Source: Bin52 sp965243345 (GTDB lineage Bacteria; Pseudomonadota; Alphaproteobacteria; Thalassobaculales; Thalassobaculaceae). Taken from it: a stretch of DNA of 64,000 bases. This document shows positions 42,259 through 52,788 of this stretch, piece by piece. Under the pieces are notes generated by a model, which did no database searches, had not been told where the DNA came from, and saw only the letters and a program-made list of their open reading frames with translations. Made by a program: the position numbers and the translations under genes. The stretch's first letter is position 1, and each line of letters begins with the position of its first letter. The stretch lies in NCBI GenBank assembly GCA_965243345.1, contig CBDEUR010000003.1:1178001-1242000 (forward strand), given 5' to 3'.

Positions 42259-43648
42259 CACGCCTGCCGGACTGCTGGACCGGACGCTCGCGAACCTGGT
42301 GCGCGCCTGGTCGGACCTGTCGGGATCCACGCGCTACCACGTTTCCGGACGGTTGCGTGCCGACCTTCCGGACGAGGACCGGGCGCGTGTCCGCTCCGAA
42401 ATGGAGGCATGTGTCGCGGCGGTGGGCGATGCTGCGACCAACCGGGCGAGGGCGGCGGAACTCGGGCGGCGCTACCTCGAACTCGACCGGACCGGCAGGA
42501 TCCGGTTCCTGCTCGAACTCGCCACCGGGTTCGACCGCGACCGCAAGGCCGTCGACCGGGCGGCGTCCCAACTCGGGGCGAGCGGCGGGGATGCGGTCGC
42601 GCGCCGGGAGGCCGAACAGTCCCTGCACAGGGCCCTGGAGCCGCGGTGGCGGGTGTTGCTGCGCCAGTTCACCACCCTGCCGGAGGGAATGAAGTTCCTG
42701 GTCGACCTGCGTGCCGAGATGCTGGAAGCGCAGGTCGAACACCCCGAGATCCGGTTCCTTGCCGACGATCTGCGCACCCTGCTCTCGCACTGGTTCGATC
42801 TCGGGTTGCTGGATCTGCGCCGGATCGACTGGGCATCCCCGGCGCGGCTGCTCGAGAAGCTGATCGCCTACGAGGCCGTGCACGAGATCCGCTCCTGGGA
42901 CGATCTGAAGAACCGCCTTGATTCGGACCGCCGGTGTTTCGCGTTCCTGCATCCGACCATGCCGGACGAGCCGCTGATCTTCGTGGAGGTGGCGCTGGTC
43001 AACGGCATGGCGGCAAGCGTCGACGAACTGCTCGACGAGACCGCGCCCGCGGCTGACCCGAGAACCGCGGATACCGCGGTCTTCTACTCGATCTCCAACG
43101 CCCAGCGCGGCCTCGACGGAATCAGTTTCGGGAACTTCCTGATCAGGCACGTGGTCGGGGTGCTGGAGCAGGAACTGCCGAACCTGCGCTCCTTCGCGAC
43201 GCTGTCACCGATCCCGGGTCTCTCGCGCTGGGTGAGGAGACAGGTCAGCGAGGCCGGTACGGAGCTGCTGACGGCGTCCGAACGTCGGGCACTGCCGGGC
43301 GGCGTCGGGCTGGCCGACCTGCTCTCGCGCCTGGAGCAGGGGGACGGCGCAATGGAAACGGCGCTGCGGGAACCGCTCACGCGGCTTGCGGCCCGCTACC
43401 TGACCTCGGCGAGAAGACAGGGGAACCGCGCGCACGATCCGGTGGCCCACTTTCACCTGAGCAACGGAGCCCGGGTCGAACGGCTGAACTGGATGGGCGA
43501 CCGATCCGCGCGCGGCCGAACGCAGTCCTGGGGACTGATGGTCAACTACCTGTACCGTACCGGAGACATCGCCGTGAACAGCGCCCGGTATGCAACCGAC
43601 GGTCGCATCGCCGCCAGCCAGGCGATCAGGTCCCTTGCCCGGGACTGA
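42248..43648 (+). CDS. Malonyl-CoA decarboxylase
   Basis: A 466-residue protein (ATG 42248) that decarboxylates malonyl-CoA to acetyl-CoA. Family motifs are YEAVHEIRSWDDLKNRL, RRCFAFLHPTMPDEPLIFVE, FYSISNAQRGLDGISFGNFL and LRSFATLSPIPGLSRW, containing the catalytic His/Ser region. The length is typical of bacterial MCD. Unlike many alphaproteobacterial MatA genes, there is no adjacent matB (malonyl-CoA synthetase) or matC transporter; the neighbour is the NAD(P)H-hydrate repair gene, with which it overlaps by 11 bases. Confidence 0.93.
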   Translation: MADDTPAGLLDRTLANLVRAWSDLSGSTRYHVSGRLRADLPDEDRARVRSEMEACVAAVGDAATNRARAAELGRRYLELDRTGRIRFLLELATGFDRDRKAVDRAASQLGASGGDAVARREAEQSLHRALEPRWRVLLRQFTTLPEGMKFLVDLRAEMLEAQVEHPEIRFLADDLRTLLSHWFDLGLLDLRRIDWASPARLLEKLIAYEAVHEIRSWDDLKNRLDSDRRCFAFLHPTMPDEPLIFVEVALVNGMAASVDELLDETAPAADPRTADTAVFYSISNAQRGLDGISFGNFLIRHVVGVLEQELPNLRSFATLSPIPGLSRWVRRQVSEAGTELLTASERRALPGGVGLADLLSRLEQGDGAMETALREPLTRLAARYLTSARRQGNRAHDPVAHFHLSNGARVERLNWMGDRSARGRTQSWGLMVNYLYRTGDIAVNSARYATDGRIAASQAIRSLARD

Positions 43649-43676
43649 GCGAAAGCGCCCGCGAGAGTTCCAATGG

Positions 43677-43705
43677 TTGACGGGGATACCCGCATCCAGT
43701 AGCCA
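43677..43705 (+). promoter_or_regulatory. Putative tRNA-Leu/tig promoter
   Basis: TTGACG (43677-43682) and TAGCCA (43700-43705) are 17 bases apart, with a start expected near 43712, about 40 bases before the tRNA-Leu gene. The tig gene may be read from the same promoter through the tRNA. Confidence 0.5.
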
Positions 43706-43751
43706 TGCGCCGCGAGCAGCTGCAACTGCTCGATCTGGCCGCGACCGGCGG

Positions 43752-43836
43752 GCGGGTGTGGTGGAACTGGTAGACACGCCAGATTTAGGATCTGGTGGCG
43801 AAAGCCGTGGGGGTTCGAGTCCCTTCGCCCGCACCA
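43752..43836 (+). tRNA. tRNA-Leu (anticodon TAG)
   Basis: An 85-base class II tRNA with a variable arm. GCGGGTG (43752-43758) pairs with CGCCCGC (43826-43832); the anticodon stem CCAGA/TCTGG encloses TTTAGGA with anticodon TAG at 43786-43788; TGGCGAAAGCCG forms the variable arm; CCA is encoded. It is 62 bases before the trigger factor gene. Confidence 0.97.
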
Positions 43837-43898
43837 AGGTTCCGGGTTCATCGCGTCGAACCGGTCGGCACCCAACAACCGGACAGGACTCAGGACAG

Positions 43899-45311
43899 GT
43901 GAGCACGACAGCGAGCGACAGGCTCGATCACGAGTTCAGGCTTGTCATCCAGGACCAGGAGGTGGACCTGCTGGTCGACGAGCAGCTGCAGAACGAGGCC
44001 AGCGGCGTGAATCTGCCGGGGTTTCGTCGCGGCAAGGTGCCGCTGCGGGTCCTCCGGCACCGGTTCGGCGGGGAGGTTCGCAAGCGGGTTCTCGAACGCG
44101 TGATCGGCGAGAAGGCGCAGGAAGCCTGCGAAGAGCACGGTATCACGCCGGCTTTCACGCCGTCGCTGTTGCCGTCGGAGGAACCGGTGGAGAACGGCAT
44201 GGCCGTGACCATGCGCGTCGTGGCCCTGCCGATGCTGGAGCCGATCGATTTCGCCTCCCTGGAACTCGAACGCATGGCGGTGGAGGTGACCGACGAGGAG
44301 GTGGACGGGGCGATCGCGGAGATTGCGGCCAGCCAGTCCCGGTTCGTGCCGATCGAGGAGCAGCGCCCGGTCGAGAAGGGCGACACGGTCATCGTGCACT
44401 GCCGGGCAAGCCGCGACGGTGAACCGTTCGCGGAGCTCGATGACCAGAATACCCGGGTTTCGCTGACCGAGGAGCGGGGGCATCCTGACTGGATCGGGGC
44501 CCTGGTCGGAGCTGCGATCGACGAGACCAGGACCTTCACGCTCACGATCATGCCCGGCGCGGAGGAGGACGAGCCCGCCGACGAGGTCGAGGTCATCGCC
44601 ACGGTCAAGGTGATCGAGGCCGAAATCCCCGTGACGGTGGACGACGAGTTCGCGCAGCTGATGGGGTGCGAGGACCTCGAACAGCTGCGCGGGCTGGTCC
44701 GGGCCAGGCAGGCGCACGGCCATGGCGAGCGCTGCCAGGCCCTGTTCTCGGTCGGACTGATGGACAAGCTCGCGGAGTATGCGACCTTCCCCGTTCCGGA
44801 TTTCCTGGTTGACGGCGAGTACGGCGCGATCCGGGAGCGGATGCAGCGCGAACAGGACTCCGGCCTGCCAGACAGTGGAGCCGGTGCCGGGGATGATGAC
44901 GGGACGGACCAGGCGGTCGAGGCACAGGATGAGGCCGGCTCCGGGCAGGAGGCGGAGGAGTCCGCGGCGGAGGAACAGGATCCGGAGATCCGGGCCCTTG
45001 CCGAGCGCCGCGTGAAGCTCGGCCTGCTCATGCGTGAAATCGGACGGCAGAACAACATTTCGGTCGAGGAACACGAACTCGAGCCGGCGGTCCGGGCCTG
45101 GGCCTCCCGGTTCGGCCCCGAGCGCCGCGACCGGATGCACGAGCTGGCGATGCAGTCTCCCCGGCTGGTGGAAACCATCGCGTCAGAGGTCTACGAGAAC
45201 AAGCTCGTCACCTTCATTTCCGAACTGGCGACCATTACCGAGACGACCGTCACCCTGGATGAACTGGGGCGACGCGAGATGGAGGTGGACGACGTGGCGG
45301 TCGAGGAATGA
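43899..45311 (+). CDS. tig: Trigger factor (ribosome-bound chaperone)
   Basis: A 470-residue chaperone that docks at the ribosome exit tunnel. The ribosome-binding signature is LPGFRRGKVPLRVLRHRFG (39-57). The central PPIase domain begins near GDTVIVHCRA (161), and the C-terminal arm includes AERRVKLGLLMREIGRQNN and ASEVYENKLVTFI. The GTG at 43899 gives VSTTASDRLDHEFRL, aligning with the usual MQVTETxxxGLxREF but lacking about two residues. Residues 318-362 are an unusually acidic, low-complexity insert. It starts the tig-clpP-clpX-lon set and lies 62 bases downstream of tRNA-Leu. Confidence 0.96.
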   Translation: MSTTASDRLDHEFRLVIQDQEVDLLVDEQLQNEASGVNLPGFRRGKVPLRVLRHRFGGEVRKRVLERVIGEKAQEACEEHGITPAFTPSLLPSEEPVENGMAVTMRVVALPMLEPIDFASLELERMAVEVTDEEVDGAIAEIAASQSRFVPIEEQRPVEKGDTVIVHCRASRDGEPFAELDDQNTRVSLTEERGHPDWIGALVGAAIDETRTFTLTIMPGAEEDEPADEVEVIATVKVIEAEIPVTVDDEFAQLMGCEDLEQLRGLVRARQAHGHGERCQALFSVGLMDKLAEYATFPVPDFLVDGEYGAIRERMQREQDSGLPDSGAGAGDDDGTDQAVEAQDEAGSGQEAEESAAEEQDPEIRALAERRVKLGLLMREIGRQNNISVEEHELEPAVRAWASRFGPERRDRMHELAMQSPRLVETIASEVYENKLVTFISELATITETTVTLDELGRREMEVDDVAVEE

Positions 45312-45345
45312 TCCCGGCCCCCCAGGGAACCCAGCGGAGAGAGCG

Positions 45346-45963
45346 ATGAGCAGCCTCATCCCCATGGTTGTCGAGCATACCAACCGCGGCGAACGCGCGT
45401 TCGACATCTACTCGCGCCTGCTCAAGGAACGCATCATCTTCATCACCGGCCCGATCAACGACGCGGTGTCGAGCGTGATCTGTGCGCAGCTGCTGTTCCT
45501 CGAGGCGGAGAATCCGTCCAAGGACATCGCGATGTACATCAATTCCCCGGGAGGGATCGTGACCTCCGGCCTCGCGATCTACGACACCATGGAGTACATC
45601 AGGCCGGAGGTGTCGACGGTCTGCGTCGGACAGGCCGCGTCTATGGGATCCCTGCTGCTGGCGGCCGGCGCGAAGGGCAAGCGTTACTGCCTGCCGCACG
45701 CCAAGGTGATGATCCATCAGCCATCGGGAGGGGTCCAGGGACAGGCCACGGACATCGAGATCCACGCGCGCGAGATCCTCGAGACCCGGGCGCGGCTCAA
45801 CCGAATCTACGTCAAGCACACCGGTCGGACGCTGCGCAAGATCGAGTCCGCGATGGACCGGGACACCTTCATGTCCCCGAAGGCCGCGCTTGAATTCGGG
45901 TTGATCGACGAGGTGGTCGAGAAGCGCCCGGTGCCCGAAACCGGCGAGCCGGACGGGTCGTAG
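45346..45963 (+). CDS. clpP: ATP-dependent Clp protease proteolytic subunit
   Basis: A 205-residue serine protease forming the ClpP barrel. The catalytic triad is S99 (GQAASMGSLLL), H124 (VMIHQPSGG) and D173 (MDRDTF). INSPGGIVTSGLAIYDTM forms the substrate channel. The ATG at 45346 follows ggagag; longer upstream starts would run through tig. It lies 34 bases after tig and is followed by clpX, its unfoldase partner, 76 bases later. Confidence 0.98.
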   Translation: MSSLIPMVVEHTNRGERAFDIYSRLLKERIIFITGPINDAVSSVICAQLLFLEAENPSKDIAMYINSPGGIVTSGLAIYDTMEYIRPEVSTVCVGQAASMGSLLLAAGAKGKRYCLPHAKVMIHQPSGGVQGQATDIEIHAREILETRARLNRIYVKHTGRTLRKIESAMDRDTFMSPKAALEFGLIDEVVEKRPVPETGEPDGS

Positions 45964-45975
45964 GGCAATTGCCGA

Positions 45976-46004
45976 TTGTCCGCTGTCGCCGGCAGCGGCT
46001 AACA
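45976..46004 (+). promoter_or_regulatory. Possible internal clpX promoter
   Basis: TTGTCC (45976-45981) and CTAACA (45999-46004), 17 bases apart, lie in the clpP-clpX gap. This fits the common finding that clpX also has its own start. The match is moderate. Confidence 0.3.
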
Positions 46005-46039
46005 TTGCATCGATATGACTCACTTCGGATTCGCATGAC

Positions 46040-47308
46040 ATGAGCAAGTCAGGCACCAGCGGCGACTCCAAGAACACGCTCTACTGCTCGTTCTGTGGCA
46101 AGAGCCAGCACGAGGTCCGGAAACTGATTGCCGGTCCGACCGTGTTCATCTGCGACGAGTGCGTCGAGCTGTGCATGGACATCATCCGCGAGGAGAACAA
46201 GACCACCCTGGTCAAGTCGCGCGAGGGGGTCCCCACGCCCCGGACCATCTGCCAGGTCCTCGACGACTACGTGATCGGGCAGGACCAGGCGAAGCGGATC
46301 CTCTCGGTGGCCGTGCACAACCACTACAAGCGGCTGTCGCACAGCCAGAAGAACAACGATGTCGAGCTCGCCAAGTCGAACATCCTGCTGATCGGCCCGA
46401 CCGGATGCGGCAAGACGCTTCTCGCACAGACGCTTGCCCGGATCATCGATGTTCCGTTCACCATGGCGGACGCGACCACGCTGACGGAGGCCGGCTACGT
46501 CGGCGAGGATGTCGAGAACATCATCCTCAAGCTGCTGCAGGCCGCCGACTACAACGTCGAACGGGCCCAGCGCGGCATCGTCTACATCGACGAGGTCGAC
46601 AAGATCAGCCGCAAGTCGGACAACCCGTCGATTACCCGCGACGTGTCGGGGGAGGGCGTGCAGCAGGCGCTGCTGAAGATCATGGAGGGGACTGTTGCAA
46701 GCGTGCCGCCACAGGGCGGGCGCAAGCATCCCCAGCAGGAGTTCCTCCAGGTTGACACCACCAACATCCTGTTCATCTGCGGCGGAGCGTTCTCGGGTCT
46801 CGAACGCATCATTTCGCAGCGCAACAAGGGGTCGTCGATCGGGTTCAACGCCGATGTCCAGGACCCGGACGCGCGCAGGACCGGGGAAATCCTGCGCGGT
46901 GTCGAGCCCGAGGACCTGCTGAGATTCGGACTGATCCCGGAATTCGTCGGGCGCCTGCCGGTGCTGGCGACGCTCGACGATCTCGACGCGGACGCGCTCG
47001 TCGACATCCTGACCAAGCCGAAGAACGCGCTGGTGCGGCAGTACCAGCGGCTGTTCGAGATGGAAAACGTCCACCTGAAGTTCCGTGACGACGCGCTGCG
47101 CAGCATTGCGGCGCGGGCGATCGAACGGAAGACCGGTGCGCGCGGCCTGCGCTCGATCCTGGAGAACATCCTGCTCGATTCGATGTTCGATCTTCCGGGT
47201 GACGACGGGGTGCAGGAAATCGTCATCAACTCCGATGTCGTCGAGAGCGGGTCTCCGCCGCTCACGGTGCACGCGGATCGTCGGGAGGACCGTGAGAGCC
47301 GGGCGTGA
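46040..47308 (+). CDS. clpX: ATP-dependent Clp protease ATP-binding subunit ClpX
   Basis: A 422-residue AAA+ unfoldase. The N-terminal zinc-binding domain contains CSFCGKSQHEVRKLIAGP and FICDECVELC (C4 zinc finger, about 15-45). Walker A is GPTGCGKTLLAQ, and EYVGEDVEN-type pore-1 residues appear as AGYVGEDVENII. The sensor region contains VEPEDLLRFGLIPEFVGRLP. It recognises tagged substrates and feeds them to ClpP. The start ATG 46040 lies 76 bases after clpP. Standard length and order. Confidence 0.98.
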   Translation: MSKSGTSGDSKNTLYCSFCGKSQHEVRKLIAGPTVFICDECVELCMDIIREENKTTLVKSREGVPTPRTICQVLDDYVIGQDQAKRILSVAVHNHYKRLSHSQKNNDVELAKSNILLIGPTGCGKTLLAQTLARIIDVPFTMADATTLTEAGYVGEDVENIILKLLQAADYNVERAQRGIVYIDEVDKISRKSDNPSITRDVSGEGVQQALLKIMEGTVASVPPQGGRKHPQQEFLQVDTTNILFICGGAFSGLERIISQRNKGSSIGFNADVQDPDARRTGEILRGVEPEDLLRFGLIPEFVGRLPVLATLDDLDADALVDILTKPKNALVRQYQRLFEMENVHLKFRDDALRSIAARAIERKTGARGLRSILENILLDSMFDLPGDDGVQEIVINSDVVESGSPPLTVHADRREDRESRA

Positions 47309-47311
47309 CGG

Positions 47312-47340
47312 TTGACCCGGGCGGGAGGCTTTCCTACATC
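47312..47340 (+). promoter_or_regulatory. Putative lon promoter
   Basis: TTGACC (47312-47317) and TACATC (47335-47340) lie 17 bases apart in the 100-base clpX-lon gap, about 60 bases before the lon start. A housekeeping or heat-shock promoter is plausible; the sequence does not separate these. Confidence 0.4.
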
Positions 47341-47408
47341 AAGGCTGTCATGTGCCCGTGGTCCGGATCCGGGGGCGAACGCGGTGCCAGGAGGAGGGTG
47401 AGCGGAAA

Positions 47409-49807
<2,399 letters not shown>

Positions 49808-49811
<4 letters not shown>

Positions 49812-49836
49812 CAACCGCGCCGGCTTGTCTCTAGCG
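49808..49836 (+). promoter_or_regulatory. Putative hup promoter overlapping the lon stop codon
   Basis: A perfect TTGACA (49808-49813) contains the lon TGA and is followed after 17 bases by CTAGCG (49831-49836). A second perfect box, TATAAT (49950-49955), lies nearer the gene but lacks a -35. Confidence 0.5.
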
Positions 49837-49992
49837 TCCCCGGCACAGAAGCAAAGAGCGGATGCCGGATTCACTGCGCAGGGCCTTTGGGGCAGGCGAC
49901 AGGAAAGGATCGCCTTGATGGTCAGGCCCGTCGGGCGGGCGTCTGCAAGTATAATTCTTGAAATGTCACGACTGACACAGGGAGTGCACGTG

Positions 49993-50274
49993 GTGAACAA
50001 GAAAGAACTCGTTGCCCGGGTTTCCGGGAGGACCGACACCGGCCCGGGAAACGTCGCGGACGTCCTTGACGCAACCCTCCAGGAGATCACGGATGCCCTG
50101 GCAAACGGGGACCGCGTTCAACTCGTCGGCTTCGGTACATTCAGGGTGGCGAGCAGTCCGGCTCGCATGGGGCGCAACCCGAGCACCGGGGAACCGATCG
50201 AGGTCAAGGCACGCAACCGGGCAGTGTTCAAGGCCGGCAGCAAGCTCCAGGGCGCGGTTGCAGGCGACGGCTGA
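49993..50274 (+). CDS. hupB: DNA-binding protein HU (beta-type)
   Basis: A 93-residue nucleoid protein that bends DNA as a dimer. It starts at GTG 49993 (SD gggag, 8 bases away) to give the usual VNKKELVARVSG; upstream in-frame starts would add an unlikely leader. The beta-arm DNA-intercalating motif is GRNPSTGEPIEV, preceded by VQLVGFGTFRV. HU is next to lon in many proteobacteria. The tRNA-Val gene starts just 9 bases after the stop, so the two probably share a transcript. Confidence 0.96.
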   Translation: MNKKELVARVSGRTDTGPGNVADVLDATLQEITDALANGDRVQLVGFGTFRVASSPARMGRNPSTGEPIEVKARNRAVFKAGSKLQGAVAGDG

Positions 50275-50282
50275 TCCGGAGC

Positions 50283-50358
50283 GGGCGCTTAGCTCAGCCG
50301 GGAGAGCGTCTCGTTTACACCGAGAAGGTCGGCGGTTCGATCCCGTCAGCGCCCACCA
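50283..50358 (+). tRNA. tRNA-Val (anticodon TAC)
   Basis: A 76-base cloverleaf. GGGCGCT (50283-50289) pairs with AGCGCCC (50348-50354), the anticodon stem TCTCG/CGAGA encloses TTTACAC with TAC at 50316-50318, and CCA is encoded. It starts 9 bases after hupB, leaving no room for its own promoter. Confidence 0.97.
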
Positions 50359-50650
50359 CGCGGCCGGACCCGGAGCAATGCGTGACCACATGCCACCTGG
50401 GCGGCCGCCCGGCACGACTTCGAAGTCCTGAGTAACGGGACACTCACTGGCGGAGCCCGGGATCGCTGCGGCCCTGCGGATACGTGGCGGTACCGCGGCC
50501 ACCGGGCTCCGTGTCAATCCACCCGCAATGACCCGTGAACCGGTCGGGCGTGCAGTCGGCCGTGGCGGACGGGCAGCGGCCCTGAAACGCATCCGGACCC
50601 GCCGGGACGGTTGCGGTCGGATCCCGGAAAGATGGCTGCACGGCCGGATG

Positions 50651-50673
50651 CAGGGCGCGGGAATGGCGCCCTG
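50651..50673. repeat. 8-bp inverted repeat
   Basis: CAGGGCGC and GCGCCCTG pair perfectly around the 7-base loop GGGAATG. No T-run follows, so it is not a standard terminator. Short GC-rich hairpins arise by chance in such DNA. Confidence 0.35.
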
Positions 50674-50937
50674 TCCGGGGTCGACCCTTCAGACGATCCG
50701 TTGATGAGCCGTGCCGGCCGCCGGCGCGTGCGTGAATTCACCGGCCCGGGGGGATCCGGCGGCCGCCCACCCGGTCCGTGCCCCGACGCGCGTGCGGTTC
50801 CAGGCCTGTGGCCGCCAGTCGGTGACCGGTGCCGCGGCGGCGACAGGGGCCCTGCAGGGCGCAGACCGGTCGCGCCGGACGCGCGCCCGAAGGGCTCCTG
50901 CCAGGCGGCGGGGCGGTTCCGTCAGCCCCCGAACGGC

Positions 50938-50966
50938 TTGACAGGAACGCGCGCGATTCGATAGGA
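50938..50966 (+). promoter_or_regulatory. Putative tRNA-Asp promoter
   Basis: CTTGACA (TTGACA at 50938-50943) is a perfect -35, with ATAGGA at 50961-50966 17 bases away. The expected start near 50972 is 34 bases before the tRNA. Confidence 0.55.
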
Positions 50967-51005
50967 AATCCGGCCAGCCGGCCCCCGGGGCCGGAGGCGC
51001 GTCGC

Positions 51006-51082
51006 GGGGGTGTAGCTCAGCTGGTTAGAGCGCTGGCCTGTCACGCCAGAGGCCGCGGGTTCGAGTCCCGTCACTCCCGCCA
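51006..51082 (+). tRNA. tRNA-Asp (anticodon GTC)
   Basis: A 77-base cloverleaf. GGGGGTG (51006-51012) pairs with CACTCCC (51072-51078), the discriminator is G, CCA is encoded, and the anticodon stem CTGGC/GCCAG encloses CTGTCAC with GTC at 51040-51042. Confidence 0.97.
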
Positions 51083-51128
51083 GAATTCCCGATCCCGTTT
51101 GCGGGTCCGGCGCCGGTTGCCGGCGGGG

Positions 51129-51157
51129 TTTCCCGGACAGGTGGCGCGCAGTATAGT
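51129..51157 (+). promoter_or_regulatory. Possible nuo operon promoter
   Basis: TATAGT (51152-51157) is a good -10; the expected -35 reads TTTCCC (51129-51134) and is weak. The start would be near 51164, about 70 bases before nuoA. Confidence 0.35.
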
Positions 51158-51233
51158 CCGGCCGTCGTTGGTCTGCGCCGGGTGCGACGGACGAGGCGGT
51201 TCAGGGTCGCCGCCGGACGGATAGAGAGCTTCA

Positions 51234-51599
51234 ATGACTGCGTTGCTTGCAGAGTACCTTCCGATCCTGATCTTTCTCGGAATTGCCGTCGGCATGGCCG
51301 CGGCCGCAGTGATCGCGTCGCTCGTCATCGCCGTCCAGCGACCGGACTCCGAGAAACTGTCCTCCTACGAGTGCGGTTTCGAGGCATTCACCGATTCCCG
51401 CGGCCAGTTCGACGTGCGGTTCTACCTGGTTGCCATCCTGTTCATCATCTTCGACCTCGAGGTCGCGTTCCTGTTCCCCTGGGCGGCCTCGCTCGGCTCG
51501 ATCGGCCTGTTCGGTTTCTGGTCGATGATGCTGTTCCTTGCCATCCTGACCGTGGGATTTGTCTACGAGTGGAAGAAGGGAGCGCTGGAATGGGAGTAA
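51234..51599 (+). CDS. nuoA: NADH-quinone oxidoreductase subunit A
   Basis: A 121-residue membrane subunit of complex I with three helices. The family core is KLSSYECGFEAFTDSRGQFDVRF, where the Cys and acidic residues sit in the loop near the quinone site, followed by FYLVAILFIIFDLEVAFLFPW. It is the first gene of the nuo operon, 151 bases after tRNA-Asp, and its stop overlaps nuoB by 10 bases. Confidence 0.97.
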   Translation: MTALLAEYLPILIFLGIAVGMAAAAVIASLVIAVQRPDSEKLSSYECGFEAFTDSRGQFDVRFYLVAILFIIFDLEVAFLFPWAASLGSIGLFGFWSMMLFLAILTVGFVYEWKKGALEWE

Positions 51600-52138
51600 C
51601 GGGGATTGCCGGGCTCGACCGCCCGGTCCCGCCCGGCGCCGACCAGGACGCCATTCTCGGCGCCGTCGGCGACGAACTGCGTGAGCGCGGTTTCGTGGTC
51701 GCCCAGGCCGACAAGCTGTTCAACTGGGCGCGCAGCGGCTCGTTGTGGCCGATGACCTTCGGGCTCGCCTGCTGCGCGGTGGAAATGATGCACTCCGCCG
51801 CCAGCCGCTATGACCTCGACCGGTTCGGCATGATTTTCCGGCCCAGTCCCCGGCAGTCCGACGTGATGATCGTTGCCGGGACACTGACCAACAAGATGGC
51901 GCCGGCCCTGCGCAAGGTCTACGACCAGATGGCGGAACCCCGCTGGGTCGTGTCCATGGGGTCGTGCGCCAATGGCGGCGGCTATTACCACTACTCCTAT
52001 TCCGTCGTGCGCGGATGCGACCGGATCGTGCCGGTCGATGTCTACGTCCCCGGCTGCCCGCCGACGGCCGAGGCGCTGCTCTACGGGCTGATGCAGCTTC
52101 AGCGCAAGATCCGCCGGACCGGGACGATCGCACGGTGA
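51590..52138 (+). CDS. nuoB: NADH-quinone oxidoreductase subunit B
   Basis: A 182-residue subunit carrying cluster N2, next to the quinone. The ligands are the adjacent Cys pair in GLACCAVEMMH, the Cys in MGSCANGGG and the Cys in YVPGCPPTAE. Start ATG 51590 overlaps the nuoA end; longer in-frame starts would read through nuoA out of context. Confidence 0.97.
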   Translation: MGVTGIAGLDRPVPPGADQDAILGAVGDELRERGFVVAQADKLFNWARSGSLWPMTFGLACCAVEMMHSAASRYDLDRFGMIFRPSPRQSDVMIVAGTLTNKMAPALRKVYDQMAEPRWVVSMGSCANGGGYYHYSYSVVRGCDRIVPVDVYVPGCPPTAEALLYGLMQLQRKIRRTGTIAR

Positions 52139-52167
52139 CACCAGCCGGACCCGGAGACGCCGTTACC

Positions 52168-52788
52168 ATGGCTGAAGACCGGCCCGTCCTCATGCCGCGA
52201 GAACTTGCCGACTACCTGGCCGACGCCCTGCGTGACCATCTCGAGGCGGTGGAGTGGTCGGGGTCCGAACTCTCGCTCCGGGCCCGGCCGGACAGCGTGC
52301 TGGCGGTGTTGCGGTTCCTGCGTGCCGATTCCCAGTGCCTGTTCGGCATCCTCGTCGACCTGTGCGGCGTGGACTGGCCCGACCGCGAACACCGTTTCGA
52401 GGTGGTCTACAACCTGCTCAGCATCCGTCACAATCTCAGGGTCCGGGTGAAGGTCGCGACCGACGAGGAAACCCCGGTGCCGACCGCAACCGGCCTGTTC
52501 CGCTCCGCGGAGTGGAACGAGCGCGAGGCCTGGGACATGTACGGGATCTTCTTCTCCGACCATCCGGACCTGCGCCGGCTGCTGACCGACTACGGGTTCG
52601 AGGGCCACCCGATGCGCAAGGACTTCCCGCTGACCGGGACGGTCGAGGTCCGCTATGACGACGAGCAGAAACGGGTGATCTATGAACCGGTCAGCCTGGT
52701 CCAGGACTTCAGGGACTTTGACTTCGAGAGCCCCTGGGAAGGAGCACGTGCAGCTCTCGCCCCGCGGTCCGGGACCGGGGAGGACTGA
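52168..52788 (+). CDS. nuoC: NADH-quinone oxidoreductase subunit C
   Basis: A 206-residue (30 kDa) peripheral subunit with the signature EREAWDMYGIFFSDHPDLRR and LLTDYGFEGHPMRKDFPL. Start ATG 52168 follows ggag; a GTG at 52135 overlapping the nuoB stop is an alternative. It is separate from nuoD here, unlike the fused nuoCD of enteric bacteria. The stop and the nuoD start share one base. Confidence 0.96.
   Translation: MAEDRPVLMPRELADYLADALRDHLEAVEWSGSELSLRARPDSVLAVLRFLRADSQCLFGILVDLCGVDWPDREHRFEVVYNLLSIRHNLRVRVKVATDEETPVPTATGLFRSAEWNEREAWDMYGIFFSDHPDLRRLLTDYGFEGHPMRKDFPLTGTVEVRYDDEQKRVIYEPVSLVQDFRDFDFESPWEGARAALAPRSGTGED

Larger units (their letters stand above)
50359..51005. other. 647-base non-coding region between tRNA-Val and tRNA-Asp
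   Basis: No gene was recognised on either strand; open frames are short, Arg/Pro-rich and resemble random GC-rich translation. It contains the hairpin at 50651-50673 and the tRNA-Asp promoter at its right end. The length is unusual in this compact region, so an unidentified small RNA is possible but not supported by sequence. Confidence 0.5.

Noticed and set aside
50651..50673. Rho-independent terminator
   Set aside because: The stem is perfect but no T-run follows.
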